From Gemmatimonadaceae bacterium (lineage in GTDB: Bacteria; Gemmatimonadota; Gemmatimonadetes; Gemmatimonadales; Gemmatimonadaceae), in contig JADZDM010000024.1 in NCBI GenBank assembly GCA_020851035.1, positions 1 to 64,000 of the forward strand: 64,000 bases of DNA, in the 5' to 3' direction. Positions 43,962-53,292 of the stretch are shown in pieces (position 1 is the first letter of the stretch; every line of letters begins with the position of its first letter). The position numbers and the translations under genes were made by a program. The notes under the pieces are model-generated. The model saw nothing but the letters and a program-made list of their open reading frames with translations, did no database searches and was not told the origin of the DNA.

Positions 43962-45169
43962 CCGACGCCTTCCTCGTCGATGGCCTCCGGACGGCCATCG
44001 GGAACCTCGGTGGCCAGCTCAGCGAAGTGCGCGCGGACGACATGGCGGCGCACGTGATCGCCGCGCTCGTCGCGCGCCATCCGTCGCTCGACCCGGCGCG
44101 CCTCACCGACGTGATCCTCGGCTGCGCCAACCAGGCCGGCGACGACAACCGCAACGTGGCGCGGATGGCGGCGCTGCTGGCCGGCCTGCCGGTCACGGTG
44201 CCCGGTGAGACCGTCAACCGACTCTGTGCCTCCGGGATGAGCGCGGTGGCGAACGCCGCGCGTGCCGTGCAGGTGGGTGACGGCGACCTGTACATCGCGG
44301 GCGGCGTCGAGAACATGACCCGCGCGCCGTACGTGCTGTCGAAGGCGGGCAAGCCCTTCGCCCGTGACATGGAGCTGTTCGACACCAGCCTTGGCTGGCG
44401 CTTCGTGAACCCGCGGATGCGTGCCGCACACGGCGTGGACTCCATGGGGCAGACGGCGGAGAACGTGGCGGCGCAGCACGGCATCTCGCGGGCGGACCAG
44501 GACTTGTTCGCGCTGCGCTCGCAGCAGAAGGCCGCGGCGGCGCGCGAGGCGGGGCGGTTCGTGGCCGAGATCAGTGCGGTGGAGATCGCCCAGCGGAAGG
44601 GCGCGCCGAGGGTCGTCGACACCGACGAGTTCCTGCGGCCGGAGACGACGCTCGAGATCCTCGGGAAGCTCACGCCGGCGTTCCGCACGGACGGACAGGG
44701 CTCGGTGACCGCGGGCAACGCCTCGGGATTGAACGATGGCGCGGCGGCGTTGCTCATCGCGTCGGCGGCGGGCGCGCGGGCGATCGGTGCGGCGCCGATG
44801 GCGCGCATCGTGACCACGGCGGTGGCCGGCGTCGAGCCGCGGGTGATGGGCATGGGCCCGGTGCCCGCCACGCAGCTGGCGCTGGCGAAGGCGGGACTGA
44901 CGCTGGCCGACATCGGCGTGATCGAGCTGAACGAGGCGTTCGCGGCCCAGTCGCTCGGCTGCCTGCGCGCGCTTGGCCTGGCCGATGACGACGCCCGCGT
45001 GAATCCCAACGGCGGCGCGATCGCGCTCGGGCACCCGCTGGGGATGAGCGGGGCGCGGTTGCTTCTGACGGCCGCGCACGAGCTGCAGCGCACGCAGCAG
45101 CGGTACGCCCTCGCGACCATGTGCATCGGCGTGGGCCAGGGCATGGCCACCATCCTCGAGCGTGCCTGA
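43958..45169 (+). CDS. paaJ: 3-oxoadipyl-CoA/3-oxo-5,6-didehydrosuberyl-CoA thiolase
   Basis: The protein is 403 aa from a GTG coupled to paaI. Thiolase landmarks are the nucleophilic Cys90 in ETVNRLCASGMSAV, IELNEAFAAQSL, NPNGGAIALGHPLGMSGARL and the second active-site Cys near the end (MCIGVGQGMA). It releases acetyl-CoA in two steps of the pathway. The stop overlaps the ATG of paaY (TGATG). Confidence 0.95.
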   Translation: MTDAFLVDGLRTAIGNLGGQLSEVRADDMAAHVIAALVARHPSLDPARLTDVILGCANQAGDDNRNVARMAALLAGLPVTVPGETVNRLCASGMSAVANAARAVQVGDGDLYIAGGVENMTRAPYVLSKAGKPFARDMELFDTSLGWRFVNPRMRAAHGVDSMGQTAENVAAQHGISRADQDLFALRSQQKAAAAREAGRFVAEISAVEIAQRKGAPRVVDTDEFLRPETTLEILGKLTPAFRTDGQGSVTAGNASGLNDGAAALLIASAAGARAIGAAPMARIVTTAVAGVEPRVMGMGPVPATQLALAKAGLTLADIGVIELNEAFAAQSLGCLRALGLADDDARVNPNGGAIALGHPLGMSGARLLLTAAHELQRTQQRYALATMCIGVGQGMATILERA

Positions 45170-45768
45170 TGGCGAACATCTTTGCGTTCGAGGCGTGGGT
45201 CCCGGTGGTGCACGCGTCGGCGTACGTGCACCCCAACGCCACGGTGACGGGCAACGTCATCATCGGCCGCGACGTGTACGTCGGGCCCGGGGCCGCGATC
45301 CGCGGTGACTTCGGCGGCATCGTGATCGGTGACGGCTGCAACGTGCAGGAGAACTGCACGATCCACATGTTCCCCGGCGTGACCGTGGTGCTGGAGGACG
45401 CGGCGCACATCGGCCACGGGGCCATCGTGCACGGCGCGCGCATCGGTGCGAATGCGCTGATCGGGATGAACGCCGTGATCATGGACAACGCCGTCATCGG
45501 GGCCGGCAGCGTGGTGGGGGCGCTGGCCTTCGTGCCGACCGGCATGCAGGTGCCGCCGCGCTCGGTCGTGGTGGGCAACCCGGCGAAGGTCGTGAAGGAA
45601 GTGAGCGACGAGATGCTGGCGTGGAAGTCGGAGGGCACGGCGCTGTACCAGGCGCTGCCCGCACGCCTGCACGCCACGCTGCGTGCCTGTGAACCGCTGC
45701 GCGAGGTGCCCGCGGATCGCGGCGTGCCCGCATCGACATACCGGAACTGGGGAGAGACCAAGCCGTGA
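45169..45768 (+). CDS. paaY: PaaY-like hexapeptide-repeat thioesterase/gamma-carbonic anhydrase fold
   Basis: The protein is 199 aa. The left-handed beta-helix of hexapeptide repeats runs through residues 10-150 (VHPNATVTGNVIIGRDVYVGPGAA, then IHMFPGVTVVLEDAAHIGHGAI). The His zinc ligands of this fold (CTIHMF, HIGHG) are present, and a C-terminal helix follows. PaaY cleaves a toxic cyclohepta-type CoA ester formed from the pathway aldehyde. The stop overlaps the GTG of paaZ. Confidence 0.92.
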   Translation: MANIFAFEAWVPVVHASAYVHPNATVTGNVIIGRDVYVGPGAAIRGDFGGIVIGDGCNVQENCTIHMFPGVTVVLEDAAHIGHGAIVHGARIGANALIGMNAVIMDNAVIGAGSVVGALAFVPTGMQVPPRSVVVGNPAKVVKEVSDEMLAWKSEGTALYQALPARLHATLRACEPLREVPADRGVPASTYRNWGETKP

Positions 45769-47813
45769 TACGGATGCAGAACTACGCGTACGGCGAGTGG
45801 GTGGCCGGCACCGGCGAAGGCACCCTGCTGCAGAATGCCGTCACCGGCGATGTGGTCGCGACCACGTCGAGCACGGGCCTCGACTTCAAGGGGATGCTGG
45901 AGTACGGGCGCACCGTCGGTGGGCCGACACTGCGCGCGATGACGTTCCACCAGCGCGCGCGCATCCTGAAGGCGTTGGCGCAGCACCTCACCGCGCAGAA
46001 GGACGAGTTCTATCGCATCTCGTCGTGGACCGGTGCCACGAAGGGTGACTCGTGGATCGACATCGACGGTGGCGTCGGCACCCTGTTCGCCTATGCCAGT
46101 CGCGGGCGGCGCGAGTTTCCCGATGAGACGTTCTTCGTGGACGGCGCCGTCGAGGGACTGAGCCGCGGCGGCACCTTCATCGGCCGGCACATCTGCGTGC
46201 CGATGGAAGGGGTGGCGGTGCAGATCAACGCCTTCAACTTCCCGGTGTGGGGGATGCTCGAGAAGTTCGCGACGTCGTTCCTCGCCGGCGTGCCGAGCAT
46301 CGTGAAGCCGGCGTCGGTCGGCAGCTTCCTGACGGAGGTGGTGGCGCGGTCGATGGTGAGTTCCGGACTGCTGCCGGTGGGCTCGTTCCAGCTCATCCTG
46401 GGCAGCCCGGGTGACCTGCTCGATCACCTCACCTGCCAGGATTCGGTGGCCTTCACCGGCTCGGCGGCGACGGGCCTCATGCTGCGCAGCAATCCGTCGA
46501 TCCTCGCCAACAGCGTGCGATTCAACCAGGAAGCTGACTCGCTGAACTTCTCGATGCTGGGGCCCGATGCGGCGCCGGGCACCGAGGAGTTCGACCTGTT
46601 CATCAAGGAAGTCTCGCGCGAGATGACGGTGAAGGCGGGGCAGAAGTGCACCGCGATCCGCCGCACGTTCGTGCACGAGAGCATGGTGGACGCGGTGAGT
46701 GCGGCGCTCAGCAGGCGGCTCTCCACCGTGACCATCGGCGATCCGGCACTCGACGGCGTGCGCATGGGCCCACTGGCCGGCCGCGCCCAGGTGCGTGACG
46801 TGCAGCAGAACGTGGACCGGCTGCGCAGTGGTGCGGAACTGGTGTTCGGTGGCAGTGACACGCTCACCGTGGTGGGTGCCGATGCCGGGAAGGGCGCGTT
46901 CTTCGCGCCGGTGCTGCTGTACAGTGGCGATCCGTTCGGTGGCACCCACTCGCACGACATCGAGGCGTTCGGGCCGGTGAACACCATCATGCCGTACAAG
47001 AGCGTGGACGAGGCGATCGCGCTGGCGAAACTCGGCAAGGGAAGCCTCGTCGGCAGCGTGTTCACCAACGACGATGCCGTCGCGCGCCAGATGGCACTCG
47101 GCACGGCGGCGTACCACGGCCGCCTGATGCTTGCGAACCGGCACAGCGCGAAGGAGAGCACCGGGCACGGGTCACCGATGCCCGGGCTTGTGCACGGCGG
47201 GCCTGGTCGTGCCGGCGGAGGCGAGGAGATGGGCGGCGTGCGCGGCGTGATGCACTACATGCAGCGCACCGCCATCCAGGGCTCGCCGCAGGTGGTGACG
47301 GCCGTCACGCGCGAGTGGAGCAAGGGTGCGACCGAGTTGAAGGACCGTATCCACCCGTTCCGCAAGTACTTCGATGAGCTGCGCATCGGCGAGACGTTCA
47401 TCACCCATCGCCGCACCGTGACCGAGGCCGACGTGGTGAACTTCGCCGGTATCAGCGGCGACTATTTCTACGCGCACATGGACGACATCTCGGCCCAGGC
47501 CTCGCTGTTCGGCAAGCGGGTGGCGCACGGGTATTTCGTGCTCTCGGCGGCGGCGGGGTTGTTCGTGGATCCGGCGCCCGGCCCGGTGCTGGCCAACTAC
47601 GGACTGGAGGGCCTGCGCTTCACCAAGCCCGTGTTCATCGGCGACACGATCCAGGCGCGGCTCACCTGCAAGCAGAAGACGCAGAAGGAAGACCGCGAGG
47701 GGCAGGTGCCGCAGGGGGTGGTCCACTGGGACGTGGAGGTCACGAACCAGGATGGGGAGCCGGTGGCGGTGTACACGATCCTGACGCTGGTGGCGCGGCA
47801 GGTGGACGCGTAA
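45765..47813 (+). CDS. paaZ: Bifunctional oxepin-CoA hydrolase / semialdehyde dehydrogenase
   Basis: The protein is 682 aa, the normal PaaZ length. The N-terminal aldehyde dehydrogenase has FNFPVWGMLEKFATSFLAG, the general-base region FNQEADSLN, and the nucleophile Cys in VKAGQKCTAIRR. The C-terminal MaoC-like hydratase has FAGISGDYFYAHMDD and GKRVAHGYFVLS. It opens the oxepin ring and oxidises the aldehyde in one chain. It starts at a GTG coupled to paaY or at the ATG at 45774. It ends the paa cluster. Confidence 0.96.
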   Translation: MIRMQNYAYGEWVAGTGEGTLLQNAVTGDVVATTSSTGLDFKGMLEYGRTVGGPTLRAMTFHQRARILKALAQHLTAQKDEFYRISSWTGATKGDSWIDIDGGVGTLFAYASRGRREFPDETFFVDGAVEGLSRGGTFIGRHICVPMEGVAVQINAFNFPVWGMLEKFATSFLAGVPSIVKPASVGSFLTEVVARSMVSSGLLPVGSFQLILGSPGDLLDHLTCQDSVAFTGSAATGLMLRSNPSILANSVRFNQEADSLNFSMLGPDAAPGTEEFDLFIKEVSREMTVKAGQKCTAIRRTFVHESMVDAVSAALSRRLSTVTIGDPALDGVRMGPLAGRAQVRDVQQNVDRLRSGAELVFGGSDTLTVVGADAGKGAFFAPVLLYSGDPFGGTHSHDIEAFGPVNTIMPYKSVDEAIALAKLGKGSLVGSVFTNDDAVARQMALGTAAYHGRLMLANRHSAKESTGHGSPMPGLVHGGPGRAGGGEEMGGVRGVMHYMQRTAIQGSPQVVTAVTREWSKGATELKDRIHPFRKYFDELRIGETFITHRRTVTEADVVNFAGISGDYFYAHMDDISAQASLFGKRVAHGYFVLSAAAGLFVDPAPGPVLANYGLEGLRFTKPVFIGDTIQARLTCKQKTQKEDREGQVPQGVVHWDVEVTNQDGEPVAVYTILTLVARQVDA

Positions 47814-47897
47814 CGGCGTCTTTTGCGCCTGTTGCGACTTTGTGTTGACCTGTCCCCAACGCCCGCCCGTGCAGCACCATCATGAAAGGAGCCTGGA

Positions 47898-48413
47898 ATG
47901 CGCCGTCTTGCCGCCGTTGTGCTGCTCGCCTCACTCACCGCCTGCGGTGGTGACAGCACGCCCCTCCCGCCGATCAGCGTGGGACCCGAGTGGTTCCCGA
48001 TGATGCTCGACACCACCGGCAACTTCGTGATGCGCCGACTCGGCATGTGGATCGACACCGCCCATGTCACCACCCAGCCCAGCGGCTACCTGCTGACGTC
48101 GCAGAAGATGCTGATGGACATGAAGCTGGGCGGCGTCTCCACCAGCATGCGTCTCAAGACCGAAATCGATTGCAGCGGCCGGCGCTACCGGGTGATCGGC
48201 ATGGACAGCCTGGTCGCGTCGGTGAAGGGCAAGCCCATGTCGGAGGCCGATGCGCAGCAGGCCATGAAGGGGCAGGCGGCGAACACCGTGGACACGGTGT
48301 GGCGGGCGATCCCGCCCACGGACAAGGGGAGCAACGCCATGCTGGCGGTCATCTGCACGCGGACCGCGCCGGGGGCGGCTCCCGTCGCCGTTCCGGACGC
48401 CGCGCCACAGTGA
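47898..48413 (+). CDS. Lipoprotein resembling the surface-adhesin E domain
   Basis: The protein is 171 aa with a good GGAG site before the ATG. The signal MRRLAAVVLLASLTAC ends in a lipobox with Cys16. The body has one further Cys pair (EIDCSGRRYRV and LAVICTRTAP). A pattern of a strand, a kinase-free IDC..RRYRV motif and a late W.. followed by C resembles the Adhesin_E-type domain; this is a moderate resemblance read by eye. The function is unknown. The 84 bases before it contain no clear promoter. Confidence 0.72.
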   Translation: MRRLAAVVLLASLTACGGDSTPLPPISVGPEWFPMMLDTTGNFVMRRLGMWIDTAHVTTQPSGYLLTSQKMLMDMKLGGVSTSMRLKTEIDCSGRRYRVIGMDSLVASVKGKPMSEADAQQAMKGQAANTVDTVWRAIPPTDKGSNAMLAVICTRTAPGAAPVAVPDAAPQ

Positions 48414-48524
48414 CGCTTCGTGACATGTGCCCCCCTTGCGAGGTCGGAATCGCGGTCCTAACATGGAGGACCGAAGAAATACCGAAGCAGTCTCAACCTG
48501 CCGGATCAGCCACGCGAGGCCACC

Positions 48525-49004
48525 ATGTCTGATGTTTCCGCTCCCGCTGTCATTGCGCCCGAGGCGCTCCTCTCCCACTGGCAGGGCCACCGCCGCGTCA
48601 CGCGCCGGGTGATCGAGGCGTTCCCGGCGGACGAGTTCACCACGCTGAGCATCGGCGGCATGCGGCCGTTCAGCGCCATGGCGCAGGAAATGTTGTCGAT
48701 GGCCGTGCCGACGCTGCGCGGCATCCTCACCGGGGAGTGGGCGCCGTTCCAGCAGCCGGAGCCGACCACCCAGGCCAAGGTGCTGGCGGAGTGGGACGCC
48801 GCGACGGCCGAGCTCGACACGCTGTTCGGCCAGATCCCGCTCACGCGGTTCCAGGAGCAGATCGTGGCCTTCGGGCAGTGGCCCATGTCCGTGCACGACC
48901 TGATTCTTGGCGTGATCGACAACGAGATCCACCATCGTGGGCAGGGTTACGTCTACCTGCGCGCGCTCGGGGTCACACCGCCGGAGTTCTGGGTACGGGA
49001 CTGA
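48525..49004 (+). CDS. DinB-family protein
   Basis: The protein is 159 aa. It has the DinB four-helix pattern with LSHWQGHRRVTRRVIEAF near the start, and the His pair in DNEIHHRGQGYVYLRALG that closes the metal site in this group. It is the most canonical DinB protein of the three in the window. It has its own leader of about 110 bases and precedes an exported amidohydrolase. No role can be assigned. Confidence 0.9.
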   Translation: MSDVSAPAVIAPEALLSHWQGHRRVTRRVIEAFPADEFTTLSIGGMRPFSAMAQEMLSMAVPTLRGILTGEWAPFQQPEPTTQAKVLAEWDAATAELDTLFGQIPLTRFQEQIVAFGQWPMSVHDLILGVIDNEIHHRGQGYVYLRALGVTPPEFWVRD

Positions 49005-49079
49005 CCTCCCCCGCTCCCTTGCGAAGGGGCTCGCGCGGCACGTAAGTCCCGCGCGGGCCCTCACCACCGGAGCGACGAA

Positions 49080-52000
49080 ATGTGGCATCCCCGACCTGTC
49101 CGACGAGCGCTGGCGTGCTCCCTGCTCACCGCGCTCACCGTCGTTCCGGTGGGCCGCCTGTCCGCGCAGGCGGCTGCCGATACCACCCGTCGCACCGCCC
49201 CGGACTCGGACCTGCCGCTCATCCCCACGCGGCCGCTCCGGTTCACCACCGACGAAGGCACGTGGATGTCGCTCGACCTGTCGCCCGATGGCCGCACCAT
49301 CGTCTTCGACATGCTCGGCGACCTGTACACGATCCCGGCCGCCGGCGGACCGGCCACACGCATCACCAGCGGCTCGGGCTTCGACGGGCAGCCGCGATTC
49401 GCACCCGACGGCAAGTCGATCGTGTTCGTCAGCGATCGCTCGGGCAGCGAGAACCTCTGGCTCGTCGATCCCGACGGAACGCGCGTGCGCGCCCTCACCC
49501 GCGGCCCGAACCAGGCCTTCATCTCGCCGGACTTCACCCCCGACGGCCAGTACGTCGTGGTCTCGAAGAACGCCGATCTCTGGCTCTATCACGTGGGCGG
49601 CGGCAATGGCCTCAAGCTCACCGGCACCACCCCCGCTGCGCCCGGCGGCGGGGGTGGCGGCGGTGCGGCGCCGGTGAATTTCATGGGCGCCACGGTCAGC
49701 CCCGACGGACGCTACATCTACGCCGGCGCCCGCACCGGTGCGGCCGGCTACAACCAGATGCTCGGCACCACGCAGGTCGTGATGTACGACCGCCAGACCG
49801 GCCGCCTCGCCACCCGCACGCTCAACCTCGGCACCGCGTTCCGGCCGGCGATCTCGCCCGACGGCAAGCAGCTCGCCTACGCCTCGCGCCAGATGGCCGT
49901 CACGGGGCTCAAGCTGCGGGACCTCGCCAGTGGCGATGAACGCTGGATCGCCCGTGACATCCAGCGCGACGACATCGAGTCGCGTGGCTCGCGCGACCTG
50001 CTGCCCGGCTACGCGTGGACGGCTGACTCGAAGGCCATCGTCCTTGCGCACCACGGGAAGATCTGGCGCCTCGACGTGGCCACGGGTCAGCAGGTGCAGG
50101 TGCCGTTCACGGCCGAGGTGGACCAGCGGATCGGCGAGCTCGTGAAGTTCGAGTACCCGGTGAACGACAGCGTGCTCACGGTCCGGCAGGTACGCGGCGC
50201 CCGCCCCTCGCCCGACGGCAAGCGCCTCACCTTCTCGGCGCTGGACCACCTCTGGATCATGGACCTGCCCAGCGGCACGCCGCGCCGCCTCACCACCTCC
50301 AGCGACGGGGAGCACTCCCCGGTCTGGTCCCCCGACGGCAGGTACATCGCCTATGTGAGCTGGAACGAGGATGGCGGCGACGTGTGGCGCGTGCCCGCCG
50401 CCGGTGGCCGTGCCGAGAAGCTCACGACGCAGACGGCGTTCTACGACGACATCATGTACTCCTCGAGCGGCAGCCGGATCGTGGCCGCGCGGGCCCCGCG
50501 CCAGCAGCGTGCCGTGATGAACGACGAGATCAACCCGGCGCTGGTGATCACGGACCTCGTCTGGCTGCCGGCCTCCGGTGGCGCCACGACGTTCATCACG
50601 TCGATCAACAACGCCGGCCGCCCGCACTTCACCACCGACACCTCACGGATCTGGATCTACGAGTCCGGTGATGGCCTGGTCTCGATGCGCTGGGATGGCA
50701 CCGACCGCAAGGCGCACCTCAAGGTGACGGGCTACCAGTCCCCGAATGCCGGCCCGAACGCGCAGCCATCACAGGCGTCGGAGCTGCAGGTCTCGCCCGA
50801 TGGCAGCCGCGTGCTGGCGTCGGTGAACAACCGGCTGTTCGTGGTGCCGCTGCCGGTCACCGGCGGCGCGACCCCGTCGGTCTCGGTGCAGCAGCCCACC
50901 GGTGGTGCGCTGCCCTTCCGTCGCCTCTCCCGCATCGGTGGGGACTTCCTCGGCTGGAGCAGCGACTCGAAGTCGGTGTTCTACTCGCTCGGTCGCGCGT
51001 TCTTCCAGTACGACCTCGCGCGGGCCGACTCGCTTGCCGCCGACTCGACCTCGAAGGCACCGGCGCCACCTGCGGGACGCGCCGCGGGAGCCACCGCTTC
51101 CGGCCCGAACAGGCCCGTGTACGACGCGGCGCGCACCGACATCACCATCACCGCGGCGAAAGACCGGCCCGCCGGCAGCGTGGTGCTGCGCGGCGCGCGC
51201 ATCATCACCATGGCGGGTGACCGCGTGATCGCGCGTGGCGACGTGGTGGTCACGAACAACCGCATCGCCGGCGTGGGGGAGCAGGGCAGTGTGCCCGTCC
51301 CGGCCGGCGCGAGGGTCATCGACGTGGCGGGAAAGACGATCATGCCCGGGCTGGTGGACGTGCACGCGCACATGTGGCCCCAGTGGGGCGTGCACTCCCC
51401 GCAGCCGTACATGTACACCGCGAATCTCGCCTACGGCGTCACCACCACCCGCGATCCGCAGACCAGCACGGCCGACGTCGTGTCGTACGGCGACGCAGTG
51501 GATGCGGGGCAGATCATCGGCCCGCGCATCTATGCCACCGGGCCCGGCATCTTCGTGCAGGACGACATCACCAGTGCCGACGACGCACGCGAGGTGATGC
51601 GGCGCTACTCGGAGTTCTACCGCACCGAGACGATCAAGCAGTACATGGCCGGCGACCGCCGTCAGCGGCAGTGGATCGCGATGGCAGCGCGCGAGCAGCA
51701 GATCACGCCGACGCTCGAGGGGGGGCTGGACTTCAAGAAGAACATGACCGAGGCGATGGACGGCTACGCCGGCATCGAGCACACGCTGCCGATCGCGCCG
51801 ATGTACAAGGATGCCATCGGGCTGTTCGCGCAGAGCGGCACCACCTGGACACCGACGCTGCTGGTGCAGTACGGCGGACCATGGGCGGAGAACTGGTGGT
51901 ACGAGCACTACGACATCCTGGCCGACCCCAAGCTCACGCACTTCACGCCCTTCTCCGAACTTGAGCGTCGCGGCCTGCGCCGGTCGCAGTGGTTTCGCGA

Positions 52001-52427
52001 CAGCGAGTACTCCTATCGCCTGTTCGCCGAGCAGGCGAGGAAGGTGGTGGAGGCCGGCGGCCGGGTGGGGCTGGGCGGCCATGGGCAGCTGCAGGGCCTG
52101 GGCGTCCACTGGGAGTTGTGGAGCATCGCCAGCGGTGGCATGAAGCCGATGGACGCGCTGCGTGTGGCGACGATCTTCGGCGCCGAGGCGATCGGGCTGC
52201 AGCGGCACCTCGGGTCGATCGAGGCCGGAAAGCTGGCCGACATCCTGGTGCTGGACGCGAACCCGCTCGACGACATCCGCAACACCAACACGATCGCGCT
52301 GGTGATGAAGAACGGGCGGCTCTACGAGGGGAGCACGCTGGCCGAGGTGTGGCCGCGGGCGAAGCCGTTGCCGCGGCAGTGGTGGATGACGAACGACGTC
52401 ACGCCCGCGGCGTCAGGGGCACGGTAG
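49080..52427 (+). CDS. Exported TolB-like propeller fused to amidohydrolase
   Basis: The protein is 1115 aa with a Sec signal (LLTALTVVPVGRLSAQ). Residues 55-680 are WD40-like/PD40 beta-propeller repeats (SPDGRTIVFDMLGDLYTI, SPDGKQLAYASRQ, SPDGRYIAYVSWNEDGGD). After a flexible Ala-rich linker, an amidohydrolase domain starts near 700, with PGLVDVHAHMWPQWG and later GLGGHGQLQGLGVHWELW and DILVLDANPLDDI. It probably binds a peptide or oligosaccharide with the propeller and hydrolyses an amide or ester. Such fusions are common in Gemmatimonadota and Bacteroidota. The substrate is unknown. Confidence 0.93.
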   Translation: MWHPRPVRRALACSLLTALTVVPVGRLSAQAAADTTRRTAPDSDLPLIPTRPLRFTTDEGTWMSLDLSPDGRTIVFDMLGDLYTIPAAGGPATRITSGSGFDGQPRFAPDGKSIVFVSDRSGSENLWLVDPDGTRVRALTRGPNQAFISPDFTPDGQYVVVSKNADLWLYHVGGGNGLKLTGTTPAAPGGGGGGGAAPVNFMGATVSPDGRYIYAGARTGAAGYNQMLGTTQVVMYDRQTGRLATRTLNLGTAFRPAISPDGKQLAYASRQMAVTGLKLRDLASGDERWIARDIQRDDIESRGSRDLLPGYAWTADSKAIVLAHHGKIWRLDVATGQQVQVPFTAEVDQRIGELVKFEYPVNDSVLTVRQVRGARPSPDGKRLTFSALDHLWIMDLPSGTPRRLTTSSDGEHSPVWSPDGRYIAYVSWNEDGGDVWRVPAAGGRAEKLTTQTAFYDDIMYSSSGSRIVAARAPRQQRAVMNDEINPALVITDLVWLPASGGATTFITSINNAGRPHFTTDTSRIWIYESGDGLVSMRWDGTDRKAHLKVTGYQSPNAGPNAQPSQASELQVSPDGSRVLASVNNRLFVVPLPVTGGATPSVSVQQPTGGALPFRRLSRIGGDFLGWSSDSKSVFYSLGRAFFQYDLARADSLAADSTSKAPAPPAGRAAGATASGPNRPVYDAARTDITITAAKDRPAGSVVLRGARIITMAGDRVIARGDVVVTNNRIAGVGEQGSVPVPAGARVIDVAGKTIMPGLVDVHAHMWPQWGVHSPQPYMYTANLAYGVTTTRDPQTSTADVVSYGDAVDAGQIIGPRIYATGPGIFVQDDITSADDAREVMRRYSEFYRTETIKQYMAGDRRQRQWIAMAAREQQITPTLEGGLDFKKNMTEAMDGYAGIEHTLPIAPMYKDAIGLFAQSGTTWTPTLLVQYGGPWAENWWYEHYDILADPKLTHFTPFSELERRGLRRSQWFRDSEYSYRLFAEQARKVVEAGGRVGLGGHGQLQGLGVHWELWSIASGGMKPMDALRVATIFGAEAIGLQRHLGSIEAGKLADILVLDANPLDDIRNTNTIALVMKNGRLYEGSTLAEVWPRAKPLPRQWWMTNDVTPAASGAR

Positions 52428-52432
52428 TCCGG

Positions 52433-52457
52433 ACGTCGTCGACACCGTTGACGACGC
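52433..52457. terminator. Hairpin between convergent genes
   Basis: GTCGTC at about 52435-52440 pairs with GACGAC at about 52450-52455 across a 9-base loop, just after the amidohydrolase stop. There is no T run. The remaining gap to the cytochrome gene contains GCGTCTCCGTGAG, which resembles an arm of the element at 59844-60017. Confidence 0.35.
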
Positions 52458-52543
52458 CCGCCACCGTGGCTGAACCGAACACCGCCGCAGCGCCGCGCGT
52501 CTCCGTGAGCCGGGGGAGGCGGACCGTGCGCATGGCGCGGCGG

Positions 52544-53089
52544 TCAGCCCCCCGCGCCCGGGAACTCCTTCTTCAGCTCCTCTGCCGTCCACGCACTCCG
52601 GCTGCCGATCTTGTCGCGCACGGCCTTGACCTCCGCTGGTGTGACCGGGCCGGCCGCGTTGCCCCACTGTGAGCGGGTGTAGGTCAGGACGTTGGCCACG
52701 TCGTCGTTGCTGAGCATGCCCCAGGCCTGCATGGCGCCGTTGTAGGCCTTGCCGCCGACGCTGATCTCACCCTGCAGTCCGGCAATCACGATCGCGATCG
52801 GCACCTGGGCGTCGCCCGTGAGCCATGCCGATCCCGCGAGCGGGGGGAATGTCCCCTCCACGCCGAGTCCGGTGGCCTGGTGGCAGCTGGCACAAATCTG
52901 TGTGTAGGTGGCGGCCCCCTTGTCGGTGGGGGCCGCCGCGTCGGTGGCTGGCGCGGCGGCGACCGCAACGGCGGTGTCAGCGGGCTTCGGCTCGCCACCG
53001 CCACAGGCAGTGAGCAGGGCGAGGGCGGCGAGCGTGACGGCGGTCGTGGCCGTGCGGCGCGGGCGGGCGGACAGGTCGGGTCGTGGCAT
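52544..53089 (-). CDS. Lipoprotein c-type cytochrome
   Basis: The protein is 181 aa. A lipobox LLTAC (Cys29) follows a hydrophobic signal, then an Ala/Pro linker and a class I cytochrome c domain with heme motif CASCH (Cys66, Cys69, His70) and a candidate Met ligand in NGAMQAWG. It would sit on the periplasmic face. It is divergent from nosZ with 203 bases between starts, so it is a candidate electron donor to N2O reductase. That partnership is inferred from position. The C-terminal 40 residues form a helical extension. Confidence 0.9.
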   Translation of the reverse strand: MPRPDLSARPRRTATTAVTLAALALLTACGGGEPKPADTAVAVAAAPATDAAAPTDKGAATYTQICASCHQATGLGVEGTFPPLAGSAWLTGDAQVPIAIVIAGLQGEISVGGKAYNGAMQAWGMLSNDDVANVLTYTRSQWGNAAGPVTPAEVKAVRDKIGSRSAWTAEELKKEFPGAGG

Positions 53090-53129
53090 GTCGGGTGTGG
53101 CTGTGGGACGTCAGGCAGGATCCGGTGAC

Positions 53130-53160
53130 CGGGGGAAGTTAAATCGCATATATGGATGGG
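53130..53160. promoter_or_regulatory. AT-rich divergent promoter region of nosZ and the cytochrome
   Basis: TTAAAT and CATATATGG form the only AT-rich patch between the two divergent genes and could supply -10 elements in both directions. No FNR/DNR-type TTGAT-N4-ATCAA box was found. The Rrf2 protein encoded at the 3' end of the nos cluster is a candidate regulator. Confidence 0.4.
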
Positions 53161-53292
53161 AATGTCAGCAATTCCCTCACAAATGTGCAGGCAATGGCGG
53201 ACTATGCCACCGCGCGTGGCGCCGTACCTATCCCTCCGGGCGTGCCACCGCATCACGCACACGCTCCTCACACTGTGCCCGGAGAGTCCCAC

